Shown piece after piece: positions 1 through 9,223 of a DNA stretch of 64,000 nucleotides (the first letter of the stretch is position 1; the number at the start of each line of letters is the position of its first letter). Source of the DNA: an uncultured Actinomycetes bacterium (lineage in GTDB: Bacteria > Actinomycetota > Actinomycetes > S36-B12 > UBA10799); the NCBI GenBank assembly GCA_946803585.1, contig CAMPEQ010000011.1, positions 558,001-622,000 of the forward strand, given 5' to 3'. The notes under the pieces are model-generated. The model worked only from the letters and a program-made list of their open reading frames with translations, made no database searches and was not told the origin of the DNA. Position numbers and translations under genes: made by a program.

Positions 1-1863
1 GCGCTACTCGACATCTTCGCCTGGCTAGTCGCCGGGACCCTCGCCGCGACGATCCGTTTTGAGCTGATCCCCTCCGGAACTGTCGTCACCAACTACCTCC
101 TCGTCGGCATCGCGGCGGCACTCACCCAACTAGCCGTTGGCTACATCTTCAACCTCTACCAGGGCCGCTACCGCACCGCGAGCTTCGACGATTTCCGCAA
201 CATCAGCGTCACAACCATCACCGTCGCTGTCATCGTCACCATCCCCATCGTTGCCTTCCACCCGGTGGACTTCCCTCGCTCGATGGCCTTCACCTCCGGC
301 GTCATCGCGCTGACCATCATGATTGCTGCCCGCGCCCTGCACCGCGTAAACTATGAACGCTCCATGACGACGCTCGCCACCGCCGAGAACGTCATCCTGT
401 TCGGAGCCGGAGAAGCTGGCGAACAACTCGCCCGCTCAATGCGTCGCGACCCAAACGCCGGCTTCAACCCAGTCGCCTTCCTCGACGACGACCCGAAGTA
501 CCAGAACCTCCGCCTAGAAGGCGTTCCCGTCGAGGGCACCCGTCACGACCTCAGTCGGCTCGTTCGCCAAACCGGCGCCACCACCCTCATCGCCGCCGTC
601 GCCAACGCCGACTCCACGCTACTCACCGACCTCTCCGAACGCGCCGACCGCGCTGGGGTCAACCTCCTGGTCCTGCCACCAGTCAGCCAACTCGTCACCC
701 AAGGCGTCGGCATCGGCGACCTGCGCGAGATCAGCGAGGCCGACCTACTGGGCCGAGCCGTCGTCGAGACCGACCAGCAGGCCATCTCCGAGCTCATCCA
801 CGGCAAGCGCGTCCTCATCACCGGTGCCGGCGGCTCCATCGGCTCCGAACTCGCCCGCAAGATTCAGCCGTTCGGCCCCAAACGCCTCTTCCTGCTCGAC
901 CGCGACGAGTCGGCTCTGCACGCGGTCCAGATGAGCCTGCACGGCCATGCGCTCCTCGAAGGTGAGGACGTGATCCTCGCCGATATTCGCGACCCCCACC
1001 GCCTCACCGAGGTCTTCGACGAGTGTCAGCCGGAGATCGTGTTCCACGCGGCCGCGCTCAAGCACCTTCCCCTCCTGCAGCACGCCCCCAAGGAAGCCAT
1101 CAAGACCAACATCGCGGGCACCACCAACGTCCTGGCGGCGGCGGAACGCTCCGGGGTGGAGGTGTTTGTCAACATCTCCACCGACAAGGCGGCAAACCCC
1201 ACCAGCGTGCTGGGCTTCTCCAAACGCATCACCGAGCGCCTCACCGCCGAACTCGACTCCCGCAACGGCGCCCGCTACATCAGCGTGCGCTTTGGCAACG
1301 TGCTCGGCAGTCGCGGCTCGATGCTCGGCACCTTCACCGAGCAGATCAACCGCGGCGGGCCGGTCACCGTCACCCACCCGGACATCACCCGGTTCTTCAT
1401 GACCATCCCTGAGGCGTGCGAGCTCGTCCTGCAGGCCAGCGTTGTTGGCCGCGGTGGCGAGGTGCTGATCCTCGATATGGGCGACCCGGTGCGCATCACC
1501 GACGTCGCCAACCGATTGATCCGCCACTCCGGTCAGCGCATCAAGATTGTCTACACCGGACTACGTGATGGCGAGAAGCTCCACGAGGATCTGGTCAGTG
1601 ACACCGAGGATGGTGCACGGCCGTTCCATCCGAAGATCACCCATGTGCGGGTACCAGCCCTTGATCCGTCTGCCGCCCGGCCTGATCTGCGGGAGCCTGA
1701 CGAGGAGATTCGAACCTGGATGGCGAAGATGGCCTACCTGGTTCCCGAGGTGTCAGCTCCTCAACCAATCCGTGTCGCGTCGCCCGAGAGCAGTTCTGAG
1801 GAGGGCCTTCCAGCTAGCCCTCGCGACCGCGTTCGTGACGCTCGGGGTGGGGCCACCAGCTAG
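1..1863 (+). CDS. CapD/WbpM-type nucleoside-diphosphate-sugar 4,6-dehydratase (5' truncated)
   Basis: The reading frame is open from the first base, so the N-terminus lies outside the window; 620 codons are visible. The first ~110 residues are hydrophobic (remnant of the membrane domain of long CapD/WbpM proteins). A first Rossmann motif VILFGAGEAG lies near visible residue 133 and the catalytic short-chain dehydrogenase motif ITGAGGSIGSELA near 272. The catalytic region reads STDKAANPTSVLGFSKR: the Lys is present, but the Tyr/Met position of FlaA1/WbpM is Leu. Family knowledge: membrane-bound enzymes converting UDP-GlcNAc to 4-keto-6-deoxy sugars for surface polysaccharide or glycoprotein glycans. 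The downstream UDP-HexNAc dehydrogenase fits a polysaccharide locus. The last ~50 residues are a poorly conserved tail. Family assignment is firm, substrate is inferred. Confidence 0.9.
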   Translation, partial: ALLDIFAWLVAGTLAATIRFELIPSGTVVTNYLLVGIAAALTQLAVGYIFNLYQGRYRTASFDDFRNISVTTITVAVIVTIPIVAFHPVDFPRSMAFTSGVIALTIMIAARALHRVNYERSMTTLATAENVILFGAGEAGEQLARSMRRDPNAGFNPVAFLDDDPKYQNLRLEGVPVEGTRHDLSRLVRQTGATTLIAAVANADSTLLTDLSERADRAGVNLLVLPPVSQLVTQGVGIGDLREISEADLLGRAVVETDQQAISELIHGKRVLITGAGGSIGSELARKIQPFGPKRLFLLDRDESALHAVQMSLHGHALLEGEDVILADIRDPHRLTEVFDECQPEIVFHAAALKHLPLLQHAPKEAIKTNIAGTTNVLAAAERSGVEVFVNISTDKAANPTSVLGFSKRITERLTAELDSRNGARYISVRFGNVLGSRGSMLGTFTEQINRGGPVTVTHPDITRFFMTIPEACELVLQASVVGRGGEVLILDMGDPVRITDVANRLIRHSGQRIKIVYTGLRDGEKLHEDLVSDTEDGARPFHPKITHVRVPALDPSAARPDLREPDEEIRTWMAKMAYLVPEVSAPQPIRVASPESSSEEGLPASPRDRVRDARGGATS

Positions 1864-2025
1864 GTACGGGCTTCCACCGCTGATTGCTTGCCAGTGAACT
1901 AGCCTTCGGTGCTCCACTCGTTTGGCTGCCACGTCTAACCTCAGCAAGGATGTGCCAGCAGCTGTTGGCTCCTCATGGCAAGCTGGACCTACCTCGGCAC
2001 AAATAGACTCGTGAAAGGTTCGACC

Positions 2026-3312
2026 ATGCGGGATATACCAGACCAGGCTGCTGCAATAGCGATCATTGGTCTCGGGTACGTGGGGCTTCCACTCGCGGTC
2101 GAATTTGGCAGGCTCCGCCCAACGATCGGCTTCGATATTGACCCAGGCAGGATCTCCACCCTCGCGGGTGGTCAAGACTGGAACCTGGAGACCACCGAGA
2201 ACGAACTGCAGTCAGCTACCTACTTGGAATTCACCGACGACTACACGGAGTTGGCCGCTGCTGGGACCTACATCATCACCGTCCCTACCCCGATTGACGC
2301 AGCGAAACGGCCGGACCTGCAGCCCCTCGTCTCCGCGAGCCAAATGGTGGGCCGAACACTGGCCGCTGGTGATGTCGTTGTGTACGAGTCGACCGTCTAT
2401 CCCGGTGCAACCGAAGAAGTTTGTGTTCCCGAGCTTGAAGCAGCTTCCGGGTTGACCTTCAATCAGGACTTCTTCGTTGGCTACAGCCCCGAACGCATCA
2501 ATCCGGGTGATAAGCAGAATCGCCTTCCGGACATCATCAAGGTGACGTCCGGGTCTGACTCCGATACCGCCGATACCGTGGATGCGCTGTACCGGGAGAT
2601 CATCAAAGCAGGTACCCACCGGGCGCCGTCGATCCGAGTCGCCGAGGCAGCCAAGGTCATTGAGAACACCCAGCGTGACGTCAACATTGCCCTCATCAAT
2701 GAGCTTGCCATCCTCTTTGGAAAGCTCGACATCGACACTCAAGACGTCCTTGCCGCCGCGGGAACAAAGTGGAACTTCCTGAAGTTCTCCCCCGGTCTAG
2801 TGGGAGGGCATTGCATCGGGGTTGACCCGTACTATCTGACCCACAAGGCGCAAGAGGTCGGTCATCATCCCGAGGTAATCCTGGCGGGGCGTCGAATCAA
2901 CGATGGGATGGGTCGGCTCATAGCTGATCGAGTCGTGCAACTGATGGGTAGCCGGAACATTCTGAGCCCATCAGCCCGAGTCCTCGTCCTCGGACTCGCG
3001 TTCAAGGAGAACTGTCCCGATATCCGCAATACTCGGGTCACGGATATCGTCGACCGGATTGGCGACTACGGCCTCGCCGTGGACGTCGTCGACCCGTGGG
3101 TCGGACCTGCTGACGCCAAGCACGAGTACGGACTCGACCTGTGCTCGCTTGAGGGCGCGCTGGACACGACCTACGACGCTGTTGTACTAGCAGTCGCCCA
3201 CGACGAGTTCACTGGACTCGCTTCGGAGTTCCGCAACAAGCTCGGCCCGAATGCCATCCTCTACGACGTCAAGGGCGCGTGGCCGCGGGCCCTCGTTGAT
3301 GGGCGCCTCTAG
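2026..3312 (+). CDS. UDP-N-acetyl-hexosamine 6-dehydrogenase (WbpA/TviB/WecC-like)
   Basis: This 428-aa cytosolic protein of the UDP-glucose/GDP-mannose dehydrogenase family oxidises C6 of a UDP-HexNAc to the uronic acid in two NAD-dependent steps. The N-terminal NAD-binding motif IAIIGLGYVGLPLAVEFG starts near residue 10. The catalytic cysteine lies in GLVGGHCIGVDPYYL, and the C-terminal UDP-binding domain contains GLAFKENCPDIRNT. An in-frame ATG at 1975 exists, but the ATG at 2026 has a GAAAGG Shine-Dalgarno 8 bases upstream and puts the Rossmann strand at the usual distance, so it is preferred. It follows the CapD-like gene by ~160 bases and probably supplies uronic-acid sugar for the same polymer. 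Whether the substrate is GlcNAc or GalNAc cannot be told. Confidence 0.93.
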   Translation: MRDIPDQAAAIAIIGLGYVGLPLAVEFGRLRPTIGFDIDPGRISTLAGGQDWNLETTENELQSATYLEFTDDYTELAAAGTYIITVPTPIDAAKRPDLQPLVSASQMVGRTLAAGDVVVYESTVYPGATEEVCVPELEAASGLTFNQDFFVGYSPERINPGDKQNRLPDIIKVTSGSDSDTADTVDALYREIIKAGTHRAPSIRVAEAAKVIENTQRDVNIALINELAILFGKLDIDTQDVLAAAGTKWNFLKFSPGLVGGHCIGVDPYYLTHKAQEVGHHPEVILAGRRINDGMGRLIADRVVQLMGSRNILSPSARVLVLGLAFKENCPDIRNTRVTDIVDRIGDYGLAVDVVDPWVGPADAKHEYGLDLCSLEGALDTTYDAVVLAVAHDEFTGLASEFRNKLGPNAILYDVKGAWPRALVDGRL

Positions 3313-3426
3313 GCCGAGGCCACCAAAGCGGCGGAGCAGTCCATTCGCGTGCGGATAGACAGTCCAGTCCACACAAGTCCTTCCGCGAGCGTGGGTACCT
3401 CAGAGCTGAGTGTGTACTATGTGTGT

Positions 3427-3648
3427 ATGGCTCGGATTAACGTCTATCTCCCCGATGAGCTCGCCGACCAAGCGCGAAAGGCCGAGCTCAACGTCTCGGC
3501 GATCACTCAGGCTGCGCTAGCCGATGCGCTCGCAACTCGAGATATGCGGTGGTGGCTGTCCGACCTCGCCGTGATTGATGCCGTCGATGTTCCATCAGAA
3601 CGGGTTCGCGATGCCATCGATGCCGGGCGCGAGGACTTCGGACTGTGA
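3427..3648 (+). CDS. Antitoxin of a VapBC-like pair (ribbon-helix-helix, CcdA/VapB type)
   Basis: A 73-aa protein starting MARINVYLPDELADQARKAE, typical of the N-terminal beta-strand and first helix of RHH antitoxins of the CcdA/VapB type. The C-terminal half is hydrophilic and presumably wraps the toxin. The start at 3427 fits the family; an upstream in-frame ATG at 3349 adds an unconserved stretch. No clear Shine-Dalgarno precedes 3427, so translation may be leaderless. The stop overlaps the toxin start by four bases (GTGA), giving translational coupling. Family knowledge: such antitoxins autoregulate by binding their promoter; the TGTG-rich sequence just before the start could be the operator, but this is inference. 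Confidence 0.82.
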   Translation: MARINVYLPDELADQARKAELNVSAITQAALADALATRDMRWWLSDLAVIDAVDVPSERVRDAIDAGREDFGL

Positions 3649-4061
3649 CCACGCCCGCCGTCGTGCTGGACGCCGCAGTCCTGGTCGACGTGCTCCTAGT
3701 CCCGGCTCGTGGCCAGCATCTTGAGACTGTGATCGCTGGCCGGGTGGCAGCCGTTCCGGCGCACTTCGATGCCGAGGTCGCCTCAGCGCTAGCACGACTT
3801 CACCGAGGCGGGAACCTATCGGCCGATGAGGTAGCGGTTCGCTTAGCGGCGTTGGACTCGCCCGCCTTCCGCCGCTTCCCGACGGCACCCCTGTTGGCGC
3901 GGGCATGGGAGTTACGGGACAACATTGCCATTCTCGACGCGATCTACGTCGCCCTTGCCGAGGAGCTTGACGCTGTGGTTCTCACTACCGACCAGCGTCT
4001 CGGCCGCTCTTCGCCGCGCGTTCAGGTTGTGGCATGGCCCGAGGCCCCGGAGGTCGCGTAG
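3645..4061 (+). CDS. PIN-domain ribonuclease toxin (VapC-like)
   Basis: A 138-aa PIN-domain protein starting at a GTG that overlaps the antitoxin stop. The four acidic residues expected for metal-dependent RNA cleavage are visible: Asp9 (VVLDAAVLVD), Glu44 (FDAEVASAL), Asp98 (AILDAIYVALAEEL) and Asp116 (LTTDQRLG). Length and spacing match VapC toxins, which cleave tRNA or rRNA when released from the antitoxin. The pair sits alone between a polysaccharide locus and a VOC gene. All catalytic residues are intact, so it is probably functional; the RNA target is unknown. Confidence 0.88.
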   Translation: MTTPAVVLDAAVLVDVLLVPARGQHLETVIAGRVAAVPAHFDAEVASALARLHRGGNLSADEVAVRLAALDSPAFRRFPTAPLLARAWELRDNIAILDAIYVALAEELDAVVLTTDQRLGRSSPRVQVVAWPEAPEVA

Positions 4062-4166
4062 CGGCGCGCCAGGTCATCCCTTCGCTCCCTTGCGGATTGT
4101 CAGACTCTGGCACTACGGTCGTGTGCACTAGGTCACACACATACTTCAATCCCACTAGGAGCACAC

Positions 4167-4958
4167 GTGAAGAAGTCCTCGTACACCGCCGGAACCCCGT
4201 CATGGGTTGACCTCATGACAGTCGATCAAGACGCAGCTATCGCCTTCTACTGCGACCTCTTCGGCTGGGAGTGCATGAAGTCTGGTCCAGATATGGGCAA
4301 CTACGGCATGTGTATGAAGGACGGCGTGCCCGTCGCGGGGATCGGCCCGATTCCCGAGGCCACACCCTTCCCTGCCTCGTGGACGATGTACATCAGCACC
4401 GACGATGCCGCGGCATCTTCAGCAGCAGCGGTGGCTGCAGGTGGGCAGCTCATCACCGAGGTCATGGATGTCGGCGGCCCCGGCGAAGAGCTCATGGGAC
4501 GAATGGCCGTCATCATGGATCCCACCGGAAGCGTCTTCGGCGTGTGGGAGCCGCACGCGCACACCGGCTCGGGAATCGTCAATGAGGCGGGAACCTTCGT
4601 CTGGAATGAGCTGCTGAGCCGGGATGCCAAGGCTTCCCGCGACTTCCTGGAGACGATGTTCGGCTACGACTGGGCTCCGATGGAAGGTACTCCCAACGGA
4701 ATGGAGTACTACACCGGGAAGATCGACGGTGGCGACGTTATCGGCGCGATGGATATCCCCGCAGATTTCCCAGCCGAGGTCCCAAGCCACTGGCAGAACT
4801 ACTTCGGCGTTGCCGACACTGATGACACGTTGGCGCGCGCAGTTGCTAGCGGAGGAACCGCCCTAGGGCCAGCATTCGACTCCCCCCACGGCCGAATGGC
4901 AGTCATCGAGGATCCGCAGGGCGCTCGCTTCTCGATTGTGCAGATGCCCTCGGAGTAG
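4167..4958 (+). CDS. Two-domain VOC (glyoxalase/bleomycin-resistance fold) protein, Cfp30B-like
   Basis: A 263-aa protein with two tandem VOC domains (about residues 5-125 and 135-260). Each begins with the family signature, first as PSWVDLMTVDQDAAIAFYCD and then as FVWNELLSRDAKASRDFLE, and each ends with a phrase of the type GRMAVI-DP-G (MGRMAVIMDPTGSVFGVWEP; HGRMAVIEDPQGARFSIVQ). The GTG start has an AGGAG Shine-Dalgarno eight bases upstream. Mycobacterial Cfp30B and Streptomyces hydroxylase-annotated relatives have this length and architecture, but no firm reaction is known for this subgroup. It is monocistronic and followed at once by a strong hairpin terminator. Confidence 0.85.
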   Translation: MKKSSYTAGTPSWVDLMTVDQDAAIAFYCDLFGWECMKSGPDMGNYGMCMKDGVPVAGIGPIPEATPFPASWTMYISTDDAAASSAAAVAAGGQLITEVMDVGGPGEELMGRMAVIMDPTGSVFGVWEPHAHTGSGIVNEAGTFVWNELLSRDAKASRDFLETMFGYDWAPMEGTPNGMEYYTGKIDGGDVIGAMDIPADFPAEVPSHWQNYFGVADTDDTLARAVASGGTALGPAFDSPHGRMAVIEDPQGARFSIVQMPSE

Positions 4959-4968
4959 CGAGACCTAG

Positions 4969-5010
4969 TGTTTCTGGGCCCGCACCTTCATGGTTGCGGG
5001 CCCAGAAACA
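4969..5010 (+). terminator. Perfect 16-bp stem terminator-like hairpin
   Basis: Arms 4969-4984 and 4995-5010 (TGTTTCTGGGCCCGCA and its exact complement) flank a 10-base loop, 11 bases after the VOC gene stop. There is no U-tract, as is common for actinobacterial terminators. Confidence 0.8.
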
Positions 5011-5061
5011 ATTCGGCGCTGCTTACGTCCCGCACCGACCCCGCAGCACTAGATTGCAACC

Positions 5062-6120
5062 GTGGCAACTGAACCCCAGCTCGAAGTAACCGGCTCGCGA
5101 ACGCTTCCGCAATGGCTAAGCGATCGCAATATCGCCCTGGCATTCACCACCTACCAAGCGGGCAAGCTCTTCCTCGTCGGAACCAACACAGAGGGGCGCC
5201 TGTCCATCTTTGAGCGCACCTTCGCACGAGCCATGGGCATGTGTGTCGTTGACGATTCGATGTGGATGAGCAGCCTGTACCAACTCTGGCGCTTTGAGAA
5301 CGCCCTCGCCCCAGGCCAGAACCACGACGGCTACGACAAGCTCTACGTCCCCCGGATCGGCTACACCACCGGCGACCTCGACATCCACGACGTCGCAGTC
5401 GAGGACGACGGCCGAGTCGTTTTCATCTCTACCGCGCTGTCCTGTCTGGCAACTGTGAGCGAGAAATACAGCGTGACGCCGCTATGGAAGCCATCGTTCG
5501 TCTCCAAGCTCGCGCCAGAAGACCGCTGCCATCTCAACGGCCTGGCACTACGGGACGGGAAAGCGCGCTACGCCACCGCCGTCTCCCAAGCTGACGTTGG
5601 CGACGGCTGGCGCGACCATCGCCGCGACGGCGGGATCGTCATCGACATCGAGACCAACGACATCATCGCCACCGGCCTGTCGATGCCCCATTCCCCGCGC
5701 TGGCACAACGGACGCCTGTGGCTGCACAACTCCGGAACCGGCGAGTTCGGGTTCATCGATGTCGACTCCGGCTCAGATGAGTTCGTGCCGCTGGCGTTCT
5801 GCCCCGGCTACTTGCGTGGGCTGACCTTTATCGGGAACTTCGCCATCGTCGGACTATCCGGACCGCGCGCGGACGGCACGTTCGAAGGTCTCCAGCTCGA
5901 TGAGGAACTGGCCTCACGCTCGGCCACGCCGCGCTGCGGTCTGCAGATCATCGACCTGTCGACCGGCAACATCGTGGAGTGGCTGCGGATCACCGGGATC
6001 GTCAACGAGCTCTACGACGTCGCCGTGCTGACCGACACCAAGCGGCCAATGGCGCTGGGCTTCAAGACCAACGAGATCCAACACCTCATCAGCCTGGGCG
6101 AGGACCTGTCGGGCAACTGA
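5062..6120 (+). CDS. TIGR03032-family protein of unknown function
   Basis: A 352-aa soluble protein without signal peptide. The opening (GSRTLPQWLSDRNIALAFTT, YQAGKLFLVG, FERTFARAMGM, SLYQLWRFEN) and later stretches (CHLNGLALRDG, MPHSPRWHNGRLWL, FCPGYLRGLTF) are recognisable as the TIGR03032/DUF4915 family, which looks like a beta-propeller. In other bacteria members often sit near glycosyltransferases or peptide-modification genes, but no reaction is established. The GTG start at 5062 has no strong ribosome site and may be leaderless. The gene stands alone; the next gene starts 75 bases downstream. Family recognition is good, function unknown. Confidence 0.8.
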   Translation: MATEPQLEVTGSRTLPQWLSDRNIALAFTTYQAGKLFLVGTNTEGRLSIFERTFARAMGMCVVDDSMWMSSLYQLWRFENALAPGQNHDGYDKLYVPRIGYTTGDLDIHDVAVEDDGRVVFISTALSCLATVSEKYSVTPLWKPSFVSKLAPEDRCHLNGLALRDGKARYATAVSQADVGDGWRDHRRDGGIVIDIETNDIIATGLSMPHSPRWHNGRLWLHNSGTGEFGFIDVDSGSDEFVPLAFCPGYLRGLTFIGNFAIVGLSGPRADGTFEGLQLDEELASRSATPRCGLQIIDLSTGNIVEWLRITGIVNELYDVAVLTDTKRPMALGFKTNEIQHLISLGEDLSGN

Positions 6121-6195
6121 GCTGCCGCGAACCCTCCAGATCGCCCGGGCGTGGCTTGGGCATCAGCGGCGCCAGGAATTGCCAGAATGTAGCCG

Positions 6196-7986
6196 ATGAA
6201 TACCTCCGCTGCGGGCCCCAACGTTCCTGGCTCAGATCAGGTCACCGCGGACGAGGCTCCGCCGCAAGAGCACGCCCGCCTCGAGGCCGGTGAGTTCCCG
6301 CACCTCGACTTTGCCCCCAACCCCGCCGTGCTCAAAGGCGCCTTGCTCGTGCTGGCCGGATTGTTCACCCTGCTGTTTCCTGGAGTATCGGAACCGATCG
6401 TTCGCGGTGCGGCCGGAATCGGGCTGATCGCCTACGCCGCAGTCGACATCTGGGCGAACATCCGCCACACCAAGGAGCGCAGCCTCGCCGCGATCGCGCT
6501 AGCACTGCTTGCCGCCGTGACCGGCGCAATCATCCTGCTGCCGGGACAGAGCATCGACCTGATCGTGACGCTGCTCGGCTTCTACCTGCTCCTACGAGGG
6601 GTCGGGGCCGCCCTGCGCCTACTCTTCCACCGGAGCCGCAGCGTCGTGATGGACGTGATTGCCGCCGGAACCCAGACCGCGCTGGGCATCATGATGGTTG
6701 TTCTACCGTCGACGATTCTGCTCGCGTTCCTCGGTGCGCTCGCCATCGCCGCTGTCATCGCCGGTGGCATGATGATCGCCTTCGGGTTGAAGCAGCGCTC
6801 CAATGTCGAGGTAGACGTCGACACCCTGGCCAAGCTGACCCAGGGTTGGCTGCACACCCGCGACCTCGGCGACGAGCGCCGCAGCGAGATCGCCGACGAC
6901 CTCTACTTCGAACCACCCGGACAGGTCAACAAACTCACCGCCTGGTGGGTGATGCTCACCCTCAGCGTCATCATCGCCACCTACGGAATCCTGCAGGACT
7001 CGACCGCCGTCGTCATCGGCGCGATGCTGATCGCCCCACTCATGACCCCGATCGTTGGTGCGGCCGGCGCGATTGTAAACGGACGCAAGTCGCGACTGGT
7101 TCGCTCGCTGCTGCTCGTCGCCGCCGGGGTCGGCGCGGCAATCCTGATCGCGGTCATCATCGGCAAGTGGAGCCCGAGCGCCATCCCGTTAGATATCAAC
7201 ACCCAGGTCATCAGCCGAACGAGCCCGAACGTCCTCGATATGGCTATTGCCCTGGCGGCAGGGGCAGCCGGGGCATTCGCGATCATCAACCGGCACCTGG
7301 CTAGCGGCCTGGCCGGAGTGGCCGTCGCGGTCGCCCTCGTCCCGCCGCTAGGTGTCACCGGACTAACTTTGGAGACCGGGGACTACGCCTCTGCGTGGGG
7401 TGCGTTCCTGCTCTTCCTTACCAACCTGGTCTCGATTCTGCTGTCAGCCACCGTCGTGTTTGTCATCGCCGGCTGGATCTCGATGGACCGCCTACGAGCT
7501 CAAGCCACCAGTATCGCGATGACGGCCGGGACCGTCCTAGCCGCCGCGATGGTGATCCTGCTGCCGCTGCTGTTCACTTCGCAAGGTTTGGTCAACGCCT
7601 CACTGCAGCGGACAACCGCAACCAACATCACCACCGAATGGTTCGATCAGAATGCCTCGGAGTTGTCCGTCAATCGGGTCTCGGTCGATGACGGGACCGT
7701 CAAGATTGCCGTCTCCGGGCCACAAGAGGTCCCGAACCCAGAGTCGCTAGCGGACGAGCTGTCGCAGGCGCTTGGTGAACCGGTCAACGTGTCGATCTCC
7801 CTGATCCCAACCGAGCTCATCAACTACTCCCAAGACGACGACACCGTGACGCGGTTCTCCAACGATCGCCGGGCACCGAGTAACAGCCCGACGACGCTGA
7901 TCTCGCCCACCGCGAGTCCATCGGCCAGTCCTGCCGAACAGTCAGGTAGTCCCTCGGTCAACCCGTCGGGGACTCCCTCCCGGTAA
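6196..7986 (+). CDS. DUF308 (HdeD-like) - DUF389 membrane fusion protein
   Basis: A 596-aa integral membrane protein. After ~45 hydrophilic residues come about six helices resembling DUF308/HdeD (residues ~50-200, e.g. ALLVLAGLFTLLFPGVSEPI). A linker leads to a DUF389 domain (residues ~240-430) with the signature WWVMLTLSVIIATYGILQDS followed by AVVIGAMLIAPLMTPI. The region after residue ~460 is a soluble domain, and the last ~45 residues are a Ser/Pro/Thr-rich tail. Neither domain has an established transport substrate. The tail resembles a wall-spanning linker, but topology is inferred. No neighbouring partner gene is obvious. Confidence 0.85.
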   Translation: MNTSAAGPNVPGSDQVTADEAPPQEHARLEAGEFPHLDFAPNPAVLKGALLVLAGLFTLLFPGVSEPIVRGAAGIGLIAYAAVDIWANIRHTKERSLAAIALALLAAVTGAIILLPGQSIDLIVTLLGFYLLLRGVGAALRLLFHRSRSVVMDVIAAGTQTALGIMMVVLPSTILLAFLGALAIAAVIAGGMMIAFGLKQRSNVEVDVDTLAKLTQGWLHTRDLGDERRSEIADDLYFEPPGQVNKLTAWWVMLTLSVIIATYGILQDSTAVVIGAMLIAPLMTPIVGAAGAIVNGRKSRLVRSLLLVAAGVGAAILIAVIIGKWSPSAIPLDINTQVISRTSPNVLDMAIALAAGAAGAFAIINRHLASGLAGVAVAVALVPPLGVTGLTLETGDYASAWGAFLLFLTNLVSILLSATVVFVIAGWISMDRLRAQATSIAMTAGTVLAAAMVILLPLLFTSQGLVNASLQRTTATNITTEWFDQNASELSVNRVSVDDGTVKIAVSGPQEVPNPESLADELSQALGEPVNVSISLIPTELINYSQDDDTVTRFSNDRRAPSNSPTTLISPTASPSASPAEQSGSPSVNPSGTPSR

Positions 7987-8026
7987 GTGGAGAGTCCGGC
8001 AATCTAATTGACGCAGGGGAACCTTC

Positions 8027-9151
8027 CTAGCCAATGACAACTCGGCGGCGGCGGATGAACCAAACGGCCGACCCGACGATCGCGACAAGGACAAGCCCAG
8101 CGATCACCTTGCGAGTTGTCGTCCACCAAGAGATCTCTAACGTCGGCGGATCAGGCGCCTCTACGGTAAAGTCGGGCGCCACTACTTGGAACACAAACGA
8201 ATAGGTCCCGGGCTGCCAACCCCCCGCGGGCACGTAGGTGGCCTTGGCATCGGTGAGGCCCGACTTCAGTACATCGAGAGAAGCTAGATCCGCCACTTCG
8301 ATCTGCTCACCGTCGTGTTTCACCGCAACCTGAATCGCAACCGGGCCAGTGACGGGCTGTATGTCATTCCTCACGCTTGACACCAACTCGACCGAGATCG
8401 GCTCACCGCTGGGCGGATTGGGCTTAGCCGCCGTTAAGAAGAAGCTGACTGCCTTGACTGGGATGACAACATCGGTGTTCTGATTGGCAATCACTTCAAA
8501 GTCTGTGGATTCGGAAGCAAGTCCGGTGATCTCAAAGAGGCCCGTGTACGCCCCAGGAGCCAACTGCGCCACCACCTCAGTGCCCTCGGCTGATGCGACA
8601 GGAATTCCTCGGCCAGAATCCTGCTCCGTGAGGATGGAGAACTTGCCCGTCAAAGCGGAGTTACTACCCTCTGCAACCGCCGTCACTCTCGCGGTTCCTG
8701 TCTCACCAACGACGTCTAACGTGAAGTTGATATCGACCGCGGGCGCAAAAACGACGGTTCCCGAGTCCGATTTGGGGACATTCTTCTGACGGAACTGAGC
8801 GACGATCTTGTAGGTTCCCGGTATCGCCTGGCTGTCGGCGGAAGCAGATAGTTGGACATCTCGTTGCTCGCCCGGCTGCAAGGTAAAGCTCTCATCTGAA
8901 GCCCTAATGCTGACACCGGCCGGAACTCCGCCTGGAGAGTAGGCGACGTCGGCAGGCTGTGACCCGGAGTTTTGGATGATCGCTCTTGTGAAGTTGGGCA
9001 CCGATTGTCCCAACGCGAGGGAGAGCACTGGCTTGTTCGGAAGAGTGCTCCCGCCCCCAAGCGCGTAGGTGTCCTTTGCTGCAGCGGGCGATGAGGCACC
9101 GAACAACGCGACCAGCAGCCCGACCAGGATCGATAGCGCGCGCAACTTCAT
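8027..9151 (-). CDS. Exported Ig-like protein with C-terminal membrane anchor
   Basis: A 374-aa protein with a signal peptide (MKLRALSILVGLLVALFGAS, cleavage expected after SPAAA). It contains several beta-rich segments: residues ~40-160 look like an NEAT/DUF916-style Ig domain (FTRAIIQNSGSQPADVAYSP, FTLQPGEQRDVQLSASADSQ), then two more putative Ig-like modules. A hydrophobic helix near residues 345-365 and a basic end (IRRRRVVIG) anchor it in the membrane. The layout resembles WxL-interacting surface proteins of Firmicutes, but no sequence identity is claimed. It lies downstream of another exported protein on the same strand, with a long hairpin between them. Function unknown. Confidence 0.75.
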   Translation of the reverse strand: MKLRALSILVGLLVALFGASSPAAAKDTYALGGGSTLPNKPVLSLALGQSVPNFTRAIIQNSGSQPADVAYSPGGVPAGVSIRASDESFTLQPGEQRDVQLSASADSQAIPGTYKIVAQFRQKNVPKSDSGTVVFAPAVDINFTLDVVGETGTARVTAVAEGSNSALTGKFSILTEQDSGRGIPVASAEGTEVVAQLAPGAYTGLFEITGLASESTDFEVIANQNTDVVIPVKAVSFFLTAAKPNPPSGEPISVELVSSVRNDIQPVTGPVAIQVAVKHDGEQIEVADLASLDVLKSGLTDAKATYVPAGGWQPGTYSFVFQVVAPDFTVEAPDPPTLEISWWTTTRKVIAGLVLVAIVGSAVWFIRRRRVVIG

Positions 9152-9223
9152 GCCGACATCTATTCATACGTAGAGCCGCGATGTCGCGACGAGCGGGTGC
9201 GGTGCCCTGGCTTCGAGGGGGCA

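Noticed and set aside
745-1527. 260-codon minus-strand frame inside the CapD-like gene
   Set aside because: Antisense shadow in high-GC DNA: no ribosome site, no recognisable domain, fully overlapped by a gene with clear motifs.
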